The notes under the pieces are model-generated. The model was given only the letters and a program-made list of their open reading frames with translations, searched no databases and was not told the DNA's origin. A DNA stretch of 64,000 nucleotides from Cognatundibacterium aquatile (lineage in GTDB: Bacteria > Pseudomonadota > Gammaproteobacteria > Burkholderiales > Burkholderiaceae_D). Position numbers and translations under genes: made by a program. The stretch lies in assembly GCF_014699135.1 (NCBI RefSeq), contig NZ_JACOFT010000001.1:905803-969802 (forward strand), read 5' to 3'. Of this stretch, positions 8,764 to 17,922 are shown piece after piece (position 1 is the stretch's first letter; every line of letters begins with the position of its first letter).

Positions 8764-9473
8764 TGTTGTCCGGCATCTGGATTGGCTGGTTTCGCTGACG
8801 GTGCGACGAAGAATTTTTCAAGGCAGTAACCTAATCCTCTGACTGTCGCAATTCTGACGCCATCAACTTCAATTTTTTTACGCAGACGATGCACATACAC
8901 TTCGATCGCGTTATTACTGACTTCCTCGCCCCACTCACAAAGGTGGTCGACCAATTGCTCTTTCGAGACCAGACGTCCGGTTCTTTGTAATAACACTTCT
9001 AGCAGACCCAGTTCGCGTGCCGATAAATCCAGCATCTGTTCGTGGATATATGCAATTCTGCCAACCTGATCGTAACTGAGCGGCCCGTGTTTAATAACAG
9101 TGGGGCCGCCGCCAGCACCGCGTCGTGTTAAAGCCCTGACGCGTGCTTCGAGTTCGGACAAGGCGAACGGTTTAGCCATGTAATCGTCCGCACCTAAATC
9201 CAGCCCTTTTACTCTTTGCTCTACTGAGTCAGCAGCAGTCAGGATCAGTACCGGAAGATGTGAATTGCGGGCGCGCAAACGGCGCAGTACTTCCAATCCG
9301 CTCATTTTTGGCAGGCCGAGATCCAGAATCAGTAAATCGAAGTCCTGAGTCGATAACGCAGAATCCGCTTCCTGTCCGTTGCTGACGCAGTCAGTCGCAT
9401 AACCTGATTGCCGCAGTGAGCGGGTCAGTCCGTCTGCCAGCACGCTGTCGTCTTCTGCTAATAAAATACGCAT
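8760..9473 (-). CDS. OmpR-family response regulator
   Basis: A 237-residue cytoplasmic transcription factor. Receiver domain residues 1-118 with acidic pocket E7/D8/D9, phospho-acceptor D51 (LLILDLGLPK), conserved Thr in LILTAAD and Lys in YMAKPF. The C-terminal winged-helix DNA-binding domain (about 130-222) ends with VHRLRKKIEVDGVRIATVRGLGYCLE. The frame stays open upstream to 9629, but the ATG at 9473 (MRILLAEDD) is the family start. It is the first gene of the operon followed by histidine kinase, DUF4212 protein and symporter, so it probably controls that operon and perhaps the symporter's expression. Confidence 0.93.
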   Translation of the reverse strand: MRILLAEDDSVLADGLTRSLRQSGYATDCVSNGQEADSALSTQDFDLLILDLGLPKMSGLEVLRRLRARNSHLPVLILTAADSVEQRVKGLDLGADDYMAKPFALSELEARVRALTRRGAGGGPTVIKHGPLSYDQVGRIAYIHEQMLDLSARELGLLEVLLQRTGRLVSKEQLVDHLCEWGEEVSNNAIEVYVHRLRKKIEVDGVRIATVRGLGYCLEKFFVAPSAKPANPDAGQQ

Positions 9474-9819
9474 AATGAATATTCCAAACCAAGTTGATTC
9501 TGACGGGAAATGGATAAATGGTATCCGTGCCGCTGACCGATTTTTCTGATTTTTTTGGATAATGAAAGGTCTCGCGGGTTTGCAAAGGCGATTCCAGATA
9601 ACAATCTTGGCCGTTATCTGTATCGCCATCCCCAGCCATTAATATTAGCTCAACTTTAGCCCAATTCAGGTCTGCGTAGATTTAAAGGCACAATAAATTT
9701 TTAATATGTCTGGATTTCCATCTATCCCCTCAAGCGCATCGCTGAATGTGGTAGGTTCAGACAGTGTGGAAATCAGACGCAAGTAAGTTTGCTTGAGTCT
9801 GATCTGAAAACGATCATGA
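9474..9819. other. 346-base spacer upstream of the regulator gene
   Basis: Non-coding stretch between the start of the response-regulator gene and the end of the sbtA-type gene, both leftward. It should hold the promoter of the two-component/symporter operon. The part near 9640-9720 is A/T-rich. I see no convincing terminator hairpin for the upstream sbtA-like gene and no clear operator. Confidence 0.4.
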
Positions 9820-10785
9820 CTAGCCCAGAACAAATTTTGCCGCGTTCATATAAACGGGAATGCCTAGCAAAATATTCAGTGGAAAAGTAATGCCGAGAGA
9901 CATGCCGAGATAAAGCGATGGTGATGCCTCTGGTATGGCGTAACGCAGCACAGCCGGAACCGCGATATATGAGGCGCTTGCCGCCAGCACCATCAACAAT
10001 CCGGCGTCGCCGTACGGAATTTGCAGCAACACAGCAAGCATTAACGCAATAGTTGCGTGGCAGAGCGGGGCGAGAATGGCATAGCTGATCACCAAGGGCG
10101 AATTGCCTTTGATGTTACCGAGGCTTTTCGCTGTCATCAGCCCCATATCGAGCAGGAAAAAAGCGAGCATTCCTTTAAATAAATCGCCGGAAAACGGTTG
10201 CATGGCTGTCTTACCTGCATCGCCGGATAGGATGCCAACCAGCATCGCACCTAACAATAGCAGTTGCGCGCCATCTGTCAGCGATTCATGCAAAACACCT
10301 TTGACCGAGGACAGCGTTCCCATTTGCATCGACGTTCCCCTACGCCGGATCGTATTCGACAAAATGACGGCAAAAATAATGGCAGGCGACTCCATTAACG
10401 CCATCGCCGCTGCCATATGGCCGCCATATTCTATATGTCTGCTTTCCAGATATTGAACAGCGGTTATAAACGTAACTGCGCTGACAGAACCATACGTGGC
10501 GGCGATTGCGGTGGCATCAAGTGCAGGAATAATCCGCTTCAGTAAAAAATATCCAAGCGCTGGTGTCAGCAGCGCCAGAAAAACAGCACATCCCAGACTG
10601 CTCATGATTTGTAAATTTAATCCGGAATGATTCAGCGCAAATCCTCCTTTTAAACCCAACGCCATTAACAGATACAGCGATAAAAATCGGGAGATATGTG
10701 TAGGAATGCTCAGATTAGAGCGGATGAGGCCGGCAAAGATACCGAAGCTAAAAAATAAAATAGCTGGATCGCGCAAACTGGACAT
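9820..10785 (-). CDS. SbtA-type sodium-dependent bicarbonate transporter
   Basis: A 321-residue polytopic inner-membrane protein of the SbtA (DUF897) family, about ten helices. Relatives in cyanobacteria import bicarbonate with sodium. Visible family segments include LALGLKGGFALNHSG, ATYGSVSAVTFITAVQYLE, AAMALMESPAIIFAVIL and DMGLMTAK. I choose the ATG at 10785 because a good ribosome site (GAAGGGA) precedes it; an open frame extends to 10845 but would cover the divergent promoter region. It is transcribed away from a LysR-type gene, a common arrangement for sbtA-like genes. Substrate in this non-photosynthetic lineage is inferred, not shown. Confidence 0.87.
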   Translation of the reverse strand: MSSLRDPAILFFSFGIFAGLIRSNLSIPTHISRFLSLYLLMALGLKGGFALNHSGLNLQIMSSLGCAVFLALLTPALGYFLLKRIIPALDATAIAATYGSVSAVTFITAVQYLESRHIEYGGHMAAAMALMESPAIIFAVILSNTIRRRGTSMQMGTLSSVKGVLHESLTDGAQLLLLGAMLVGILSGDAGKTAMQPFSGDLFKGMLAFFLLDMGLMTAKSLGNIKGNSPLVISYAILAPLCHATIALMLAVLLQIPYGDAGLLMVLAASASYIAVPAVLRYAIPEASPSLYLGMSLGITFPLNILLGIPVYMNAAKFVLG

Positions 10786-10827
10786 AAATTTCCCTTCAAA
10801 ATTCAGGCGCCATACTACGCAGACTAA

Positions 10828-10875
10828 ATCATCAGGTAAAATCAATTTTTCTCGCTATGATCATCAGTAAAAATC
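10828..10875. promoter_or_regulatory. paired direct repeats in the sbtA/lysR divergent spacer
   Basis: Two near-identical 16-base copies, ATCATCAGGTAAAATC (10828-10843) and ATCATCAGTAAAAATC (10860-10875), whose starts are 32 bases apart, about three helical turns. They sit between the divergent starts of the permease and LysR genes, so they are candidates for binding by the adjacent LysR-type regulator. The second copy abuts the LysR start codon, which would suit autoregulation. Repeat seen directly; binding is inference. Confidence 0.45.
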
Positions 10876-10876
10876 T

Positions 10877-11767
10877 ATGAATGTCACTTTCCGTCAATTA
10901 CGTTTGTTTGCGGAACTGGCTGAACAGCTCAGCATCAGTGGAGTTGCACGCAGCTTTCATGTTACGCAGCCAACTGTATCTATGCAGATGCGTGAACTGA
11001 CGGAAGAAATCGGTTTGCCATTGTATGAAGTCATAGGCAAAAAAATCTTTCTTACCCAGGCAGGTGAAGAACTCGCAAAAACTGCGCGCACGTTAGCGGA
11101 CGAGTGGTCGTCTTTTGGACAACGTATCGATAGTCTGAAAGGCTATCAGCGTGGACGTTTGCGGGTGGCGGTAGTCAGCACGGCAAAATACTTTGTTCCC
11201 CGGTTACTGGGGGCTTTTTGTCGTGATTTTCCAGAAATTGACATTGCATTGGAAGTGCAAAACCGTGATGGTGTTTTGCAGCGCTTACGTGATAACCGCG
11301 ATGACATATATATTATGTCTGCCCCGCCAAAAGATATTGACGTTGTACAGCAGGTCTTTTTACCAAATCCGCTGGTGGTGATTGCGCCTTTGTCACATCC
11401 TTTGACCAAACGTAAACGGATTTCGCTGGAAAATCTCAGCCAGGAGCGATTTATTTTGCGTGAAAAAGGATCGGGTACCAGGCTCGCTTGCGATCAGCAT
11501 TTTTCCGCACAAGGATTTACCCCGCTCGTGCGACTGGAGTTAGGCAGTAACGAGGCCATTAAGCAAGCGGTCGCGGGAGAAATGGGACTGGCGATTTTAT
11601 CCGCACATGCGTTGGGTGAACATTTAGTTGATCAATCGCTGACAGTATTGAAGGTCAGCAGCTTTCCCGTGCATTCCAGCTGGTATATTGTTTATCTGAA
11701 AGGGAAGCGATTATCGCCAGTCGCAACCTCGTTCCTTGAATATCTGCAGGCGCATGCGCAAGATTGA
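10877..11767 (+). CDS. LysR-family regulator, CbbR/CmpR-like
   Basis: A 296-residue transcription factor. N-terminal winged helix-turn-helix (about 3-62) with the family pattern FAELAEQLSISGVARSFHVTQPTVSMQMRELTEEIGLPLYE; C-terminal substrate-binding domain (about 90-290) with the IYIMSAPP and KQAVAGEMGLAILSAHAL segments. Sequence character resembles CbbR/CmpR proteins that control carbon-concentration and carbon-fixation genes. It is divergent from the SbtA-type transporter gene, its probable target. The effector is not predictable from sequence; in relatives it is a carbon metabolite. Confidence 0.9.
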   Translation: MNVTFRQLRLFAELAEQLSISGVARSFHVTQPTVSMQMRELTEEIGLPLYEVIGKKIFLTQAGEELAKTARTLADEWSSFGQRIDSLKGYQRGRLRVAVVSTAKYFVPRLLGAFCRDFPEIDIALEVQNRDGVLQRLRDNRDDIYIMSAPPKDIDVVQQVFLPNPLVVIAPLSHPLTKRKRISLENLSQERFILREKGSGTRLACDQHFSAQGFTPLVRLELGSNEAIKQAVAGEMGLAILSAHALGEHLVDQSLTVLKVSSFPVHSSWYIVYLKGKRLSPVATSFLEYLQAHAQD

Positions 11768-11942
11768 AATGGCTGCTCGCGCGAACTTATTTTTCGGTTT
11801 TTGCTTGTTGTCAGTTGCGCACATCATTCAGCATTTTTTCTGACAGCGACTATTTTCCTATGGCGGCAGAGTTGACTATTGAAGGTAAGTGCTGAACCAC
11901 TATGTTATGCTTTGCTCCTTTGTAATAAAGTTCTCTAAAGTC

Positions 11943-12383
11943 ATGAATACCAAAAGCAAGTCCATTCCCGTTTCTGATGCGCAAGCCCTGTTGAGCACCT
12001 TAAAAGAGACATTTCCGGTGTTTCTCAATCATGAGCCGTTGGCGATAGGCATCGACAAGCAAATCCTTGCCAGATTGCCTGAGACCCCGCGCAAAGTTTT
12101 ACGGATGGTGCTTGCTTATCATACGAAATCGACCCGATATCTGCAAAAGACCATTAAAGCGACGACGCGTTTTGATCTCGATGGCAATCCGGCAGAACCG
12201 TTAGAAGAGACGCATAAAACGCATGCAGAAGAAATGCTGAAAGAGCGTGCAAAGAATAATGCTGAACGTGCGAAGGCTGAAGCAAAACTTAAACGTGAAC
12301 AGCAAGCAGCTGCAGAGGAAGCAGAAAAACTGCAAAAGAGAGCAGAAAAAATCAACCAGCTTGCGCAGAAATTCGCTAAGTAA
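11943..12383 (+). CDS. ProQ/FinO-domain RNA-binding protein
   Basis: A 146-residue protein. The FinO/ProQ RNA-chaperone domain spans about residues 10-85 (LLSTLKETFPVFL, KPLAIGI-like segment EPLAIGIDKQIL, RKVLRMVLAYHTKSTRYLQKTIKA, RFDLDGNPAEPL). The tail (about 90-146) is a charged Ala/Glu/Lys coiled coil. ProQ proteins bind structured small RNAs and mRNA 3' ends. The ATG at 11943 is preferred over one at 11889, which adds 18 residues unlike the family. A strong terminator follows immediately, so it is probably monocistronic. Confidence 0.88.
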   Translation: MNTKSKSIPVSDAQALLSTLKETFPVFLNHEPLAIGIDKQILARLPETPRKVLRMVLAYHTKSTRYLQKTIKATTRFDLDGNPAEPLEETHKTHAEEMLKERAKNNAERAKAEAKLKREQQAAAEEAEKLQKRAEKINQLAQKFAK

Positions 12384-12412
12384 TTATTTTTGATTTTCAT
12401 ATTGGTTACATC

Positions 12413-12446
12413 GGGAGGCAACAGCGTTCGCTGTGCCTCCTTTTTT
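12413..12446 (+). terminator. Rho-independent terminator after proQ-like gene
   Basis: GGAGGC and ACAGC arms pair with GCTGT and GCCTCC, with one bulged A and a four-base loop, followed by six T residues. It lies 30 bases after the proQ-like stop codon. Confidence 0.9.
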
Positions 12447-12583
12447 ATGCCAGCGCAATCGCGGTATTGCTATCGCTTTAAAACTTTGACGCCGCTTATG
12501 CTGCCCATATGTCAGCAAGGCGGGGTAAGTATGATGCTTGAAAAGCAGCCGACGTACTGACAGCGCTTGGATCCGCCTGCCAC

Positions 12584-13462
12584 TTACTCTTTCCACGGCG
12601 GTGCAGTGATCAGATCCTGATCGTCACTGATCTGTTCAAACAAACCTTTGTCCCATCGCTGTGCCGCTGCTGCAATCCGGCCGCGATCGGTTGATACAAA
12701 ATTCCACCACATGCGGACGGGTTTTTCCAGTGGGGCGCCGCCGATGACGACTAGGCGCGCGCCAGACGACCCCGCACATAGCCTGACCGGAGCTTGTTGC
12801 AGCACGACCAGTTGCTGTTCTGCGACCTCTTGTCCGTCAATCACTAAGGCATGTTCGGGACTGTATAGAGCCATTTCAGATGCCAGAACCGGTAGCGTAA
12901 ATTCATGTCCGGGTGGCAGAAAAACATCAAGATAAAGCGTGGCAGACAGCGTTTTTACCGGACTTGTCCTGTCGAAAGCACTGCCAGCTAATACTCTGAT
13001 CTGTACGCCGCCTTCCATTTCAATCAGCGGTAAATCGGCGGCGGCCACGTGCTGAAATGATGGGGCGACAGTTTCCTGATCCGGTGGCAGCGCAACCCAT
13101 AGTTGCAAACCATGCTGACGGCGTACTTTTCCGCGTTCAGTGTCAACTGTGCGCTCACTGTGAACAATTCCCCGGCCTGCCGTCATCCAGTTAATCGCAC
13201 CGGGTGTAATCGTTTGCACCGTACCCAGACTATCTCGATGCAGCAGACTGCCTTCAAATAAGTAAGTGACGGTCGCTATCCCGATGTGCGGATGAACCCC
13301 GAGATCACTATTGCTCTCTGCCGCGAGTGTGGTGGGGCCGAAGTGATCGAAGAAAATAAACGGACCAATGGAGCGTCTGGCGGCTGCCGGTAACAAACGG
13401 CGAACAGGAAATTCATCGACAAGATGAGTGACTCGTCCGGGGATGCGAAGTAAATTGTTCAT
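12584..13462 (-). CDS. pirin family protein
   Basis: A 292-residue bicupin. The metal-binding residues of pirin are all present: H57 and H59 (GVHPHIG), H101 and E103 (GIVHSE). Bacterial pirins have been reported as quercetinases or as redox/metabolic regulators; the role here cannot be assigned. I place the start at 13462 (MNNLLRIPGR); the frame is open to 13504, giving 14 extra residues, which would begin almost on the stop of the upstream gene. It follows a TMEM175-type gene closely in the same direction, so the two may be co-transcribed. Confidence 0.87.
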   Translation of the reverse strand: MNNLLRIPGRVTHLVDEFPVRRLLPAAARRSIGPFIFFDHFGPTTLAAESNSDLGVHPHIGIATVTYLFEGSLLHRDSLGTVQTITPGAINWMTAGRGIVHSERTVDTERGKVRRQHGLQLWVALPPDQETVAPSFQHVAAADLPLIEMEGGVQIRVLAGSAFDRTSPVKTLSATLYLDVFLPPGHEFTLPVLASEMALYSPEHALVIDGQEVAEQQLVVLQQAPVRLCAGSSGARLVVIGGAPLEKPVRMWWNFVSTDRGRIAAAAQRWDKGLFEQISDDQDLITAPPWKE

Positions 13463-13505
13463 GGTGGCGTTTCTCCAGACTATGCTCGGATTCAGATTTT
13501 TCAAC

Positions 13506-14081
13506 TCAGTGATTGCTGGCGCGTTCTATACGGCGATCAGGAATGAGCCACATCAATGCCACCAATACGTATATTCCTTGCGCAATCCAGTGTACCCAGA
13601 ATGACGCTGCAATACCGGTCGCATACAGAATCACTGAGGCTTTTCCTTTGCGGTCGCGACCCAGTACTTTTTTTAAAGGTGATGCCGAACCTTCGTCGGC
13701 AATAATCACTTGCTCAAGAATGAAATAGGCAACTGCGGCCATAAATAACACCACGCCATATATTGCGGTGGGGTCACTGGCGAAATGATTTTCGCCCATC
13801 CACGCAGTAGCGAAGGGGAATAATGACAACCAGAATAGCAAGTGCAAATTTGCCCAAAGGACGCCGCCAGTCACTTTCTGTGTCACATGCATTAAATGAT
13901 GATGATTGTTCCAATAAATCGCGACGTAAATAAAACTCAGTACGTAATTCAGGAATATAGGAATAACGGGAATCAGTGCAGCAAAGCTCTCGCCATGCGG
14001 TGCTTTCATTTCCAATACCATGATGGTGATAATGACGGCGATAACGCCGTCACTGAATGCTTCCAGGCGATTTTTCCCCAC
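13506..14081 (-). CDS. TMEM175-type (DUF1211) potassium channel protein
   Basis: A 191-residue membrane protein that begins with the family signature RLEAFSDGVIAVIITIMVLEMK (pore-lining first helix with the FSDG motif). It has about six hydrophobic helices and the usual WNNHHHLM segment after helix 3. Bacterial TMEM175 homologues are potassium-selective leak channels that work as tetramers. The gene lies directly upstream of pirin. The assignment to the family is clear; ion selectivity is by analogy. Confidence 0.88.
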   Translation of the reverse strand: MGKNRLEAFSDGVIAVIITIMVLEMKAPHGESFAALIPVIPIFLNYVLSFIYVAIYWNNHHHLMHVTQKVTGGVLWANLHLLFWLSLFPFATAWMGENHFASDPTAIYGVVLFMAAVAYFILEQVIIADEGSASPLKKVLGRDRKGKASVILYATGIAASFWVHWIAQGIYVLVALMWLIPDRRIERASNH

Positions 14082-14253
14082 GGGTTCTCCAGATAAAAAA
14101 ACAAGTATTCGTTTTGAATGAAACGCCAGTTCGGATGAACCGTTTCACGCCTGATCAGGCCGACGCTGACTTATCTTACTGCAAACGCGACATTATCGTT
14201 CCACTGTGGCGATTCACTATCGGGAGCTTCTTGTATCGATACGCTGAAAGCAT

Positions 14254-14820
14254 CTATATATCTGTCAGCAAACTGTTGTTGACAAGCTTTAACTGCGGCC
14301 ATGTTTCCAGCCATCTTTTTTCGGTGATTCTGGCGTAAAAATCTGCAGGCTTCGGACGCTTATCGTTTAGTGTGATTGTCAGTTGACTCAGTCCGTTCAG
14401 TCCGAATGGCGCAAGTATCAGCAATTCGCCTGTAACGCTTAACTGAATACCGACTGCGGTTTCAATTTCTACCCAGTACGACATCGCGTCGAGAGTATTC
14501 AGATAGGGATGATCATTATTCCGTAAGTGCATTCTGGCTTGATTTTTAACTGACCAGTTCAGTGCAGATCGTGAGCGTAATGACGTCTCAAAAAACACAT
14601 CTCGTTCGGGAGAGATATCCGATGGATCAAAGTAAATCAGGTCAATGTCTGATAAAGGCGTTGGTTGCGGATAATGATGCAGTTTATCCCAGACTAAGTT
14701 GCGCACGAAGCCAGCCGCCAGACACCAGTCTTTCAGCTCTAGCGCAGCAGCAATTTCTAGTGCTTGCCAACGAATTGGATCGGCCTTGATCCAGTCGTTT
14801 ATTTTTGTATTGAGATTCAT
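14254..14820 (-). CDS. nucleotidyltransferase family protein (COG3575 type)
   Basis: A 188-residue predicted nucleotidyltransferase. The family core is visible: ELKDWCLAAGFVRNLVWDKLH followed by SDIDLIYFD, whose paired Asp residues match a metal-binding DxD site. The C-terminal part has YWVEIETAVGIQL and KRPKPADFYARITEKRW. Substrate unknown for the family. The start is uncertain: ATG at 14820 (MNLNTKINDW) is chosen over 14853, because neither has a clear ribosome site and the shorter form fits the family better. It stands alone between unrelated genes. Confidence 0.8.
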   Translation of the reverse strand: MNLNTKINDWIKADPIRWQALEIAAALELKDWCLAAGFVRNLVWDKLHHYPQPTPLSDIDLIYFDPSDISPERDVFFETSLRSRSALNWSVKNQARMHLRNNDHPYLNTLDAMSYWVEIETAVGIQLSVTGELLILAPFGLNGLSQLTITLNDKRPKPADFYARITEKRWLETWPQLKLVNNSLLTDI

Positions 14821-15136
14821 ATTGCTGATGCTATTAACTGTCGGTAATGCCAATGGCGGATAGTAAAGGGAATTTGTCGAAGTTTTACTTGTCTTGCCTT
14901 GCTCTTTGTTGTGTTCAGCCCAAAGTTAAAGAGAGCAAATGAATTTTAATCGTGCCATCAGTATTTCACTCACATTGCCATAAAGAAATCTGTTATTGTT
15001 TTTTGCGTGACAGAACACTTTGTAAAGCAGATCGGTATCTGCTGTGGTATTTTCTGGTGTTTCAGCAGTATTCATATTGCTGCATAGCAGGCGTGTCTGA
15101 GCACATAAACTTAAAAAAACATATAACGGAGTCAAC
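14821..15136. other. 316-base divergent spacer
   Basis: Spacer between the leftward nucleotidyltransferase gene and the rightward cache-domain gene; it should hold both promoters. An imperfect hairpin is visible near 14898-14940 (TTGCTCTTT against AAAGAGAGCAA with a two-base bulge). I see no other supported feature and no coding signal. Confidence 0.35.
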
Positions 15137-15607
15137 ATGAGACAATTTTTTAAAAGTATTCTTTTCGCCTGTTCCCTGTCATTGCTTGCACACGGAGCGG
15201 CTGTTGCTGCAGATCGCGCAACTGCTCAGGAAGCAACTGAGATGATCAAAAAAGTCATCGCTTTTTATAAAGCCAATGGTCCGGAAAAAACCTATGCTGC
15301 GGTGAACGATCCTAAGGGACAGTTCATCTACAAAGATCTTTATGTTTTTGCAGGCTCGGTGAAACCAGGTGGCGTGACGTTGGCGCATGGCGGTAATCCT
15401 AAATTATTAGGTAAGCCGCTGGGAGAATTGCGTGATGGCGATGGTGTTTTCTTTGTTAAAAAAATCAATGATGTCGCCGCCAGTAAAGAAGGTAAGGGCT
15501 GGGTTGATTACAGATGGCCAAATCCTGTGACCAAAGCATTGGAACAAAAAAGTACTTATGTTGAGCGCGTCGATGACGTGTACTTTGCCTGTGGAATTTA
15601 TAAATAA
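15137..15607 (+). CDS. secreted single-cache domain protein
   Basis: A 156-residue protein with a Sec signal peptide (about 1-25, cleavage near AVAA-DRA) and a cache-type sensory fold (about 30-150). Segments typical of the family are AVNDPKGQFIYKDLYVFAGSVKPGGVTLAHGGNPKLLGK, then GWVDYRWPNPVTKALEQKSTYVERVDDVYFACGIY. It has no membrane anchor or output domain, so it is a free periplasmic sensor or binding module. A chemoreceptor gene follows about 530 bases downstream, but a functional link is only a guess. The ribosome site CGGAGT supports the start. Confidence 0.82.
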   Translation: MRQFFKSILFACSLSLLAHGAAVAADRATAQEATEMIKKVIAFYKANGPEKTYAAVNDPKGQFIYKDLYVFAGSVKPGGVTLAHGGNPKLLGKPLGELRDGDGVFFVKKINDVAASKEGKGWVDYRWPNPVTKALEQKSTYVERVDDVYFACGIYK

Positions 15608-16135
15608 TTTTGAGGGCTCCTCTTTTTTTTGTAATTCATAATACTGCGCTTGTACCTCATTTCTTATCAGATTGGCCGTCACTTTTGCGATGCATCAACG
15701 CGGCCAGTCTGATGCATCAAATTCTTTTCAATGCTTCCAAATTGTTTAGCTACTTTAGGGAACAGAAACGCTTCCGGATAGTCTGCGCTGTTTCTGTTGC
15801 TAGGTACTGACAGCCTTGCATTTCATTCTGAGTCTGAAACTGAACTTCCTCACACAGCTTCATTGTTAATTTGAATTTTCCCAATGGAGTGAGTTTTCAC
15901 TTCTCGTTATTCGTTACGCTAGTTGTATGAAATAAAAGTGACATTGTTTCGTATGGCTTGTCGTAAAAATACACAGGAAGAATAGACGTTTGTTTGATGT
16001 TTGCACGTATTAGTTTTTTATAGTGATATCAAGGCGTAATATGAGCATGACAGTATGCCTGTTGCCGTTGTGATCCGCTCAGTCGTCAGCTTTTGTAACC
16101 AGTTTCGCTCTGCTCAGTTAACTTGTGAGGATAAG
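15608..16135. other. 528-base spacer with a long hairpin
   Basis: Spacer before the chemoreceptor gene. It contains a 13-bp inverted repeat (15666-15678 against 15701-15713, one G-T pair, 22-base loop). The 9-base word GATGCATCA occurs twice, at the 3' side of the loop and just after the right arm. No flagellar-type (sigma-28) promoter is evident to me upstream of the chemoreceptor. An in-frame extension of that gene to 16055 is treated as non-coding. Confidence 0.45.
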
Positions 16136-17764
16136 ATGAAAATTAAAGATCTGCCTATCGGTACGCGACTCGGTTTTGGTTTTGGGATAGTACTTTTATT
16201 GGCAACAATATCTTCATGCATAGGTCTTTGGCGACTGAACGAGGTGGCGAGTAGTACGAGGGCGATGATGCAGGAGCCTTTAAAAAAAGAGCGTCTAACA
16301 GAGGAGTGGTACAGGGTTACCGTTGCGGGCTTAAAGCGTACTTTGGCGGTTGTTAAAAGTTCCGATGAATCATTAGGCGATTTTTTTTCTGCGGACGTTA
16401 AGACGTCAACCACACGAAATAATGAAATTCAAAAATACCTGGAAAGTAACGTCGATACGCCTGACGAAAAACAACTTCTGGAAAACATCGTTGTTGTACG
16501 TAAGTCCTACGTCAGCACCAGAGACCAGATTTTAAAGGCCAAAAAAGAAGGCCAGACTGAGGAGATGAATAAACTGTTTGAAAAATTCATACCAATGTCT
16601 GACGCCTTTCAAAAAGCCTTACTCGATTATCTTAATTTTCAGAAGGAAGAGGTGGATCATCTCAGTAAGGAAGTCGATGCCATTGCGGCCAGCAGCCGCA
16701 TCCTTATTACGACTCTGATCGTTCTGTTTTTGCTGATAGGTAGTTTTTGTGCATGGTATCTGACCATAGGTATCACCCGGCCATTAAATTCAGCAGTAGT
16801 GCTTGCACGCCGCGTGGCGGATGGTGATCTGACGAGTGATATTCGTATTGATTCCAGCGATGAGACAGGTCAGTTGGTGATGGCATTAAAAGATATGAAC
16901 GAAGGTTTGCGGAAAATTGTGGCCGAGGTTCGAGATAGCACGGATACCATCGTCACTGCTTCTACCGAAATTGCCAGCGGGAATATGGATCTGTCCTCCA
17001 GAACAGAATCCCAGGCGGGATCACTTGAGGAGACCGCGTCTTCAATGGAGGAGCTGACCAGCACGATGCAGCAGAATTCTCAGAACGCACATGACGCAAA
17101 TCAACTCGTACATGCAGCGGCAGATGCAGCGATTCAGGGCGGTACGGTTGTCTCGCAAGTCGTTGGCACGATGGGCGATATCAGCACATCATCGAAAAAA
17201 ATCGTCGATATTATTGCGGTCATTGATGGCATTGCTTTTCAAACGAATATCCTTGCACTCAATGCGGCTGTGGAGGCTGCGCGGGCGGGTGAGCAAGGGC
17301 GTGGATTTGCTGTAGTAGCGTCGGAAGTCCGTAATCTGGCGCAGCGTTCCGCTAGCGCGGCGAAGGAAATCAAACAACTGATAGATGACTCGGTTGATAA
17401 AGTGAATCAGGGAACGAAGCTGGTTGATCAGGCCGGAGCAACGATGACAGAAATTGTCGATCGCGTTAAGCATGTTACCGGCATCATGAGTGAAATCAAC
17501 AACGCCAGCAAAGAACAATCGGCAGGTATTCAGCAAGTGAATCAAGCCATCATTCAAATGGACAACACGACGCAACAAAATGCCGCACTTGTAGAGCAGG
17601 CCGCAGCTGCAGCGCAAAGCTTACAAGAACAGGCCGCGAATTTGTCCAACGTAGTCAGCGTCTTCCGGCTAAATCAGGGAGATCATCAGCAAGCCATGAA
17701 AAGAGTTGCAAAAAATGCCGCTACCGGCACGCATCCGCACACCACATATTTGAGCGGGCAATGA
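16136..17764 (+). CDS. methyl-accepting chemotaxis protein
   Basis: A 542-residue chemoreceptor. N-terminal membrane helix (about 11-33), a helical periplasmic ligand domain of the four-helix-bundle type (about 35-185), second helix (about 188-208), HAMP (about 208-262) and the cytoplasmic signalling hairpin (about 265-520) with the invariant tip [30 protein letters not shown]. Methylation-type helices flank it ([22 protein letters not shown] and [14 protein letters not shown]). No C-terminal CheR-binding pentapeptide is evident. The ATG at 16136 follows a good ribosome site (GAGGATAAG); an upstream ATG at 16055 is rejected. Ligand unknown. Confidence 0.95.
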   Translation: MKIKDLPIGTRLGFGFGIVLLLATISSCIGLWRLNEVASSTRAMMQEPLKKERLTEEWYRVTVAGLKRTLAVVKSSDESLGDFFSADVKTSTTRNNEIQKYLESNVDTPDEKQLLENIVVVRKSYVSTRDQILKAKKEGQTEEMNKLFEKFIPMSDAFQKALLDYLNFQKEEVDHLSKEVDAIAASSRILITTLIVLFLLIGSFCAWYLTIGITRPLNSAVVLARRVADGDLTSDIRIDSSDETGQLVMALKDMNEGLRKIVAEVRDSTDTIVTASTEIASGNMDLSSRTESQAGSLEETASSMEELTSTMQQNSQNAHDANQLVHAAADAAIQGGTVVSQVVGTMGDISTSSKKIVDIIAVIDGIAFQTNILALNAAVEAARAGEQGRGFAVVASEVRNLAQRSASAAKEIKQLIDDSVDKVNQGTKLVDQAGATMTEIVDRVKHVTGIMSEINNASKEQSAGIQQVNQAIIQMDNTTQQNAALVEQAAAAAQSLQEQAANLSNVVSVFRLNQGDHQQAMKRVAKNAATGTHPHTTYLSGQ

Positions 17765-17834
17765 CATATTGGGCAGCGGGTGTCGGTGCTGGTCAATGAT
17801 ATGTACATAAAATAAAAATCCCGCTTGCATAAAT

Positions 17835-17854
17835 CACTGTTTTTTTATACAGTA
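17835..17854. promoter_or_regulatory. LexA (SOS) box upstream of recA
   Basis: CTGT (17837-17840) and ACAG (17849-17852) separated by eight A/T bases give an exact CTGT-N8-ACAG operator, with T/A-rich flanks. It lies about 70 bases before the recA start and overlaps a plausible promoter (TTGCAT at 17825-17830 and TACAGT at 17848-17853). This is the expected place for LexA repression of recA. Confidence 0.88.
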
Positions 17855-17922
17855 CTGTCAAACGCAGTTAATATTAATTGCGGTTTGACTTTCCACCCGC
17901 TGCTTATTGAATGAAAGAATGT

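Noticed and set aside
12384..12596. Leftward 70-residue reading frame after the proQ-like gene
   Set aside because: It covers the terminator of the proQ-like gene, is rich in Arg and has no recognisable domain or ribosome site.
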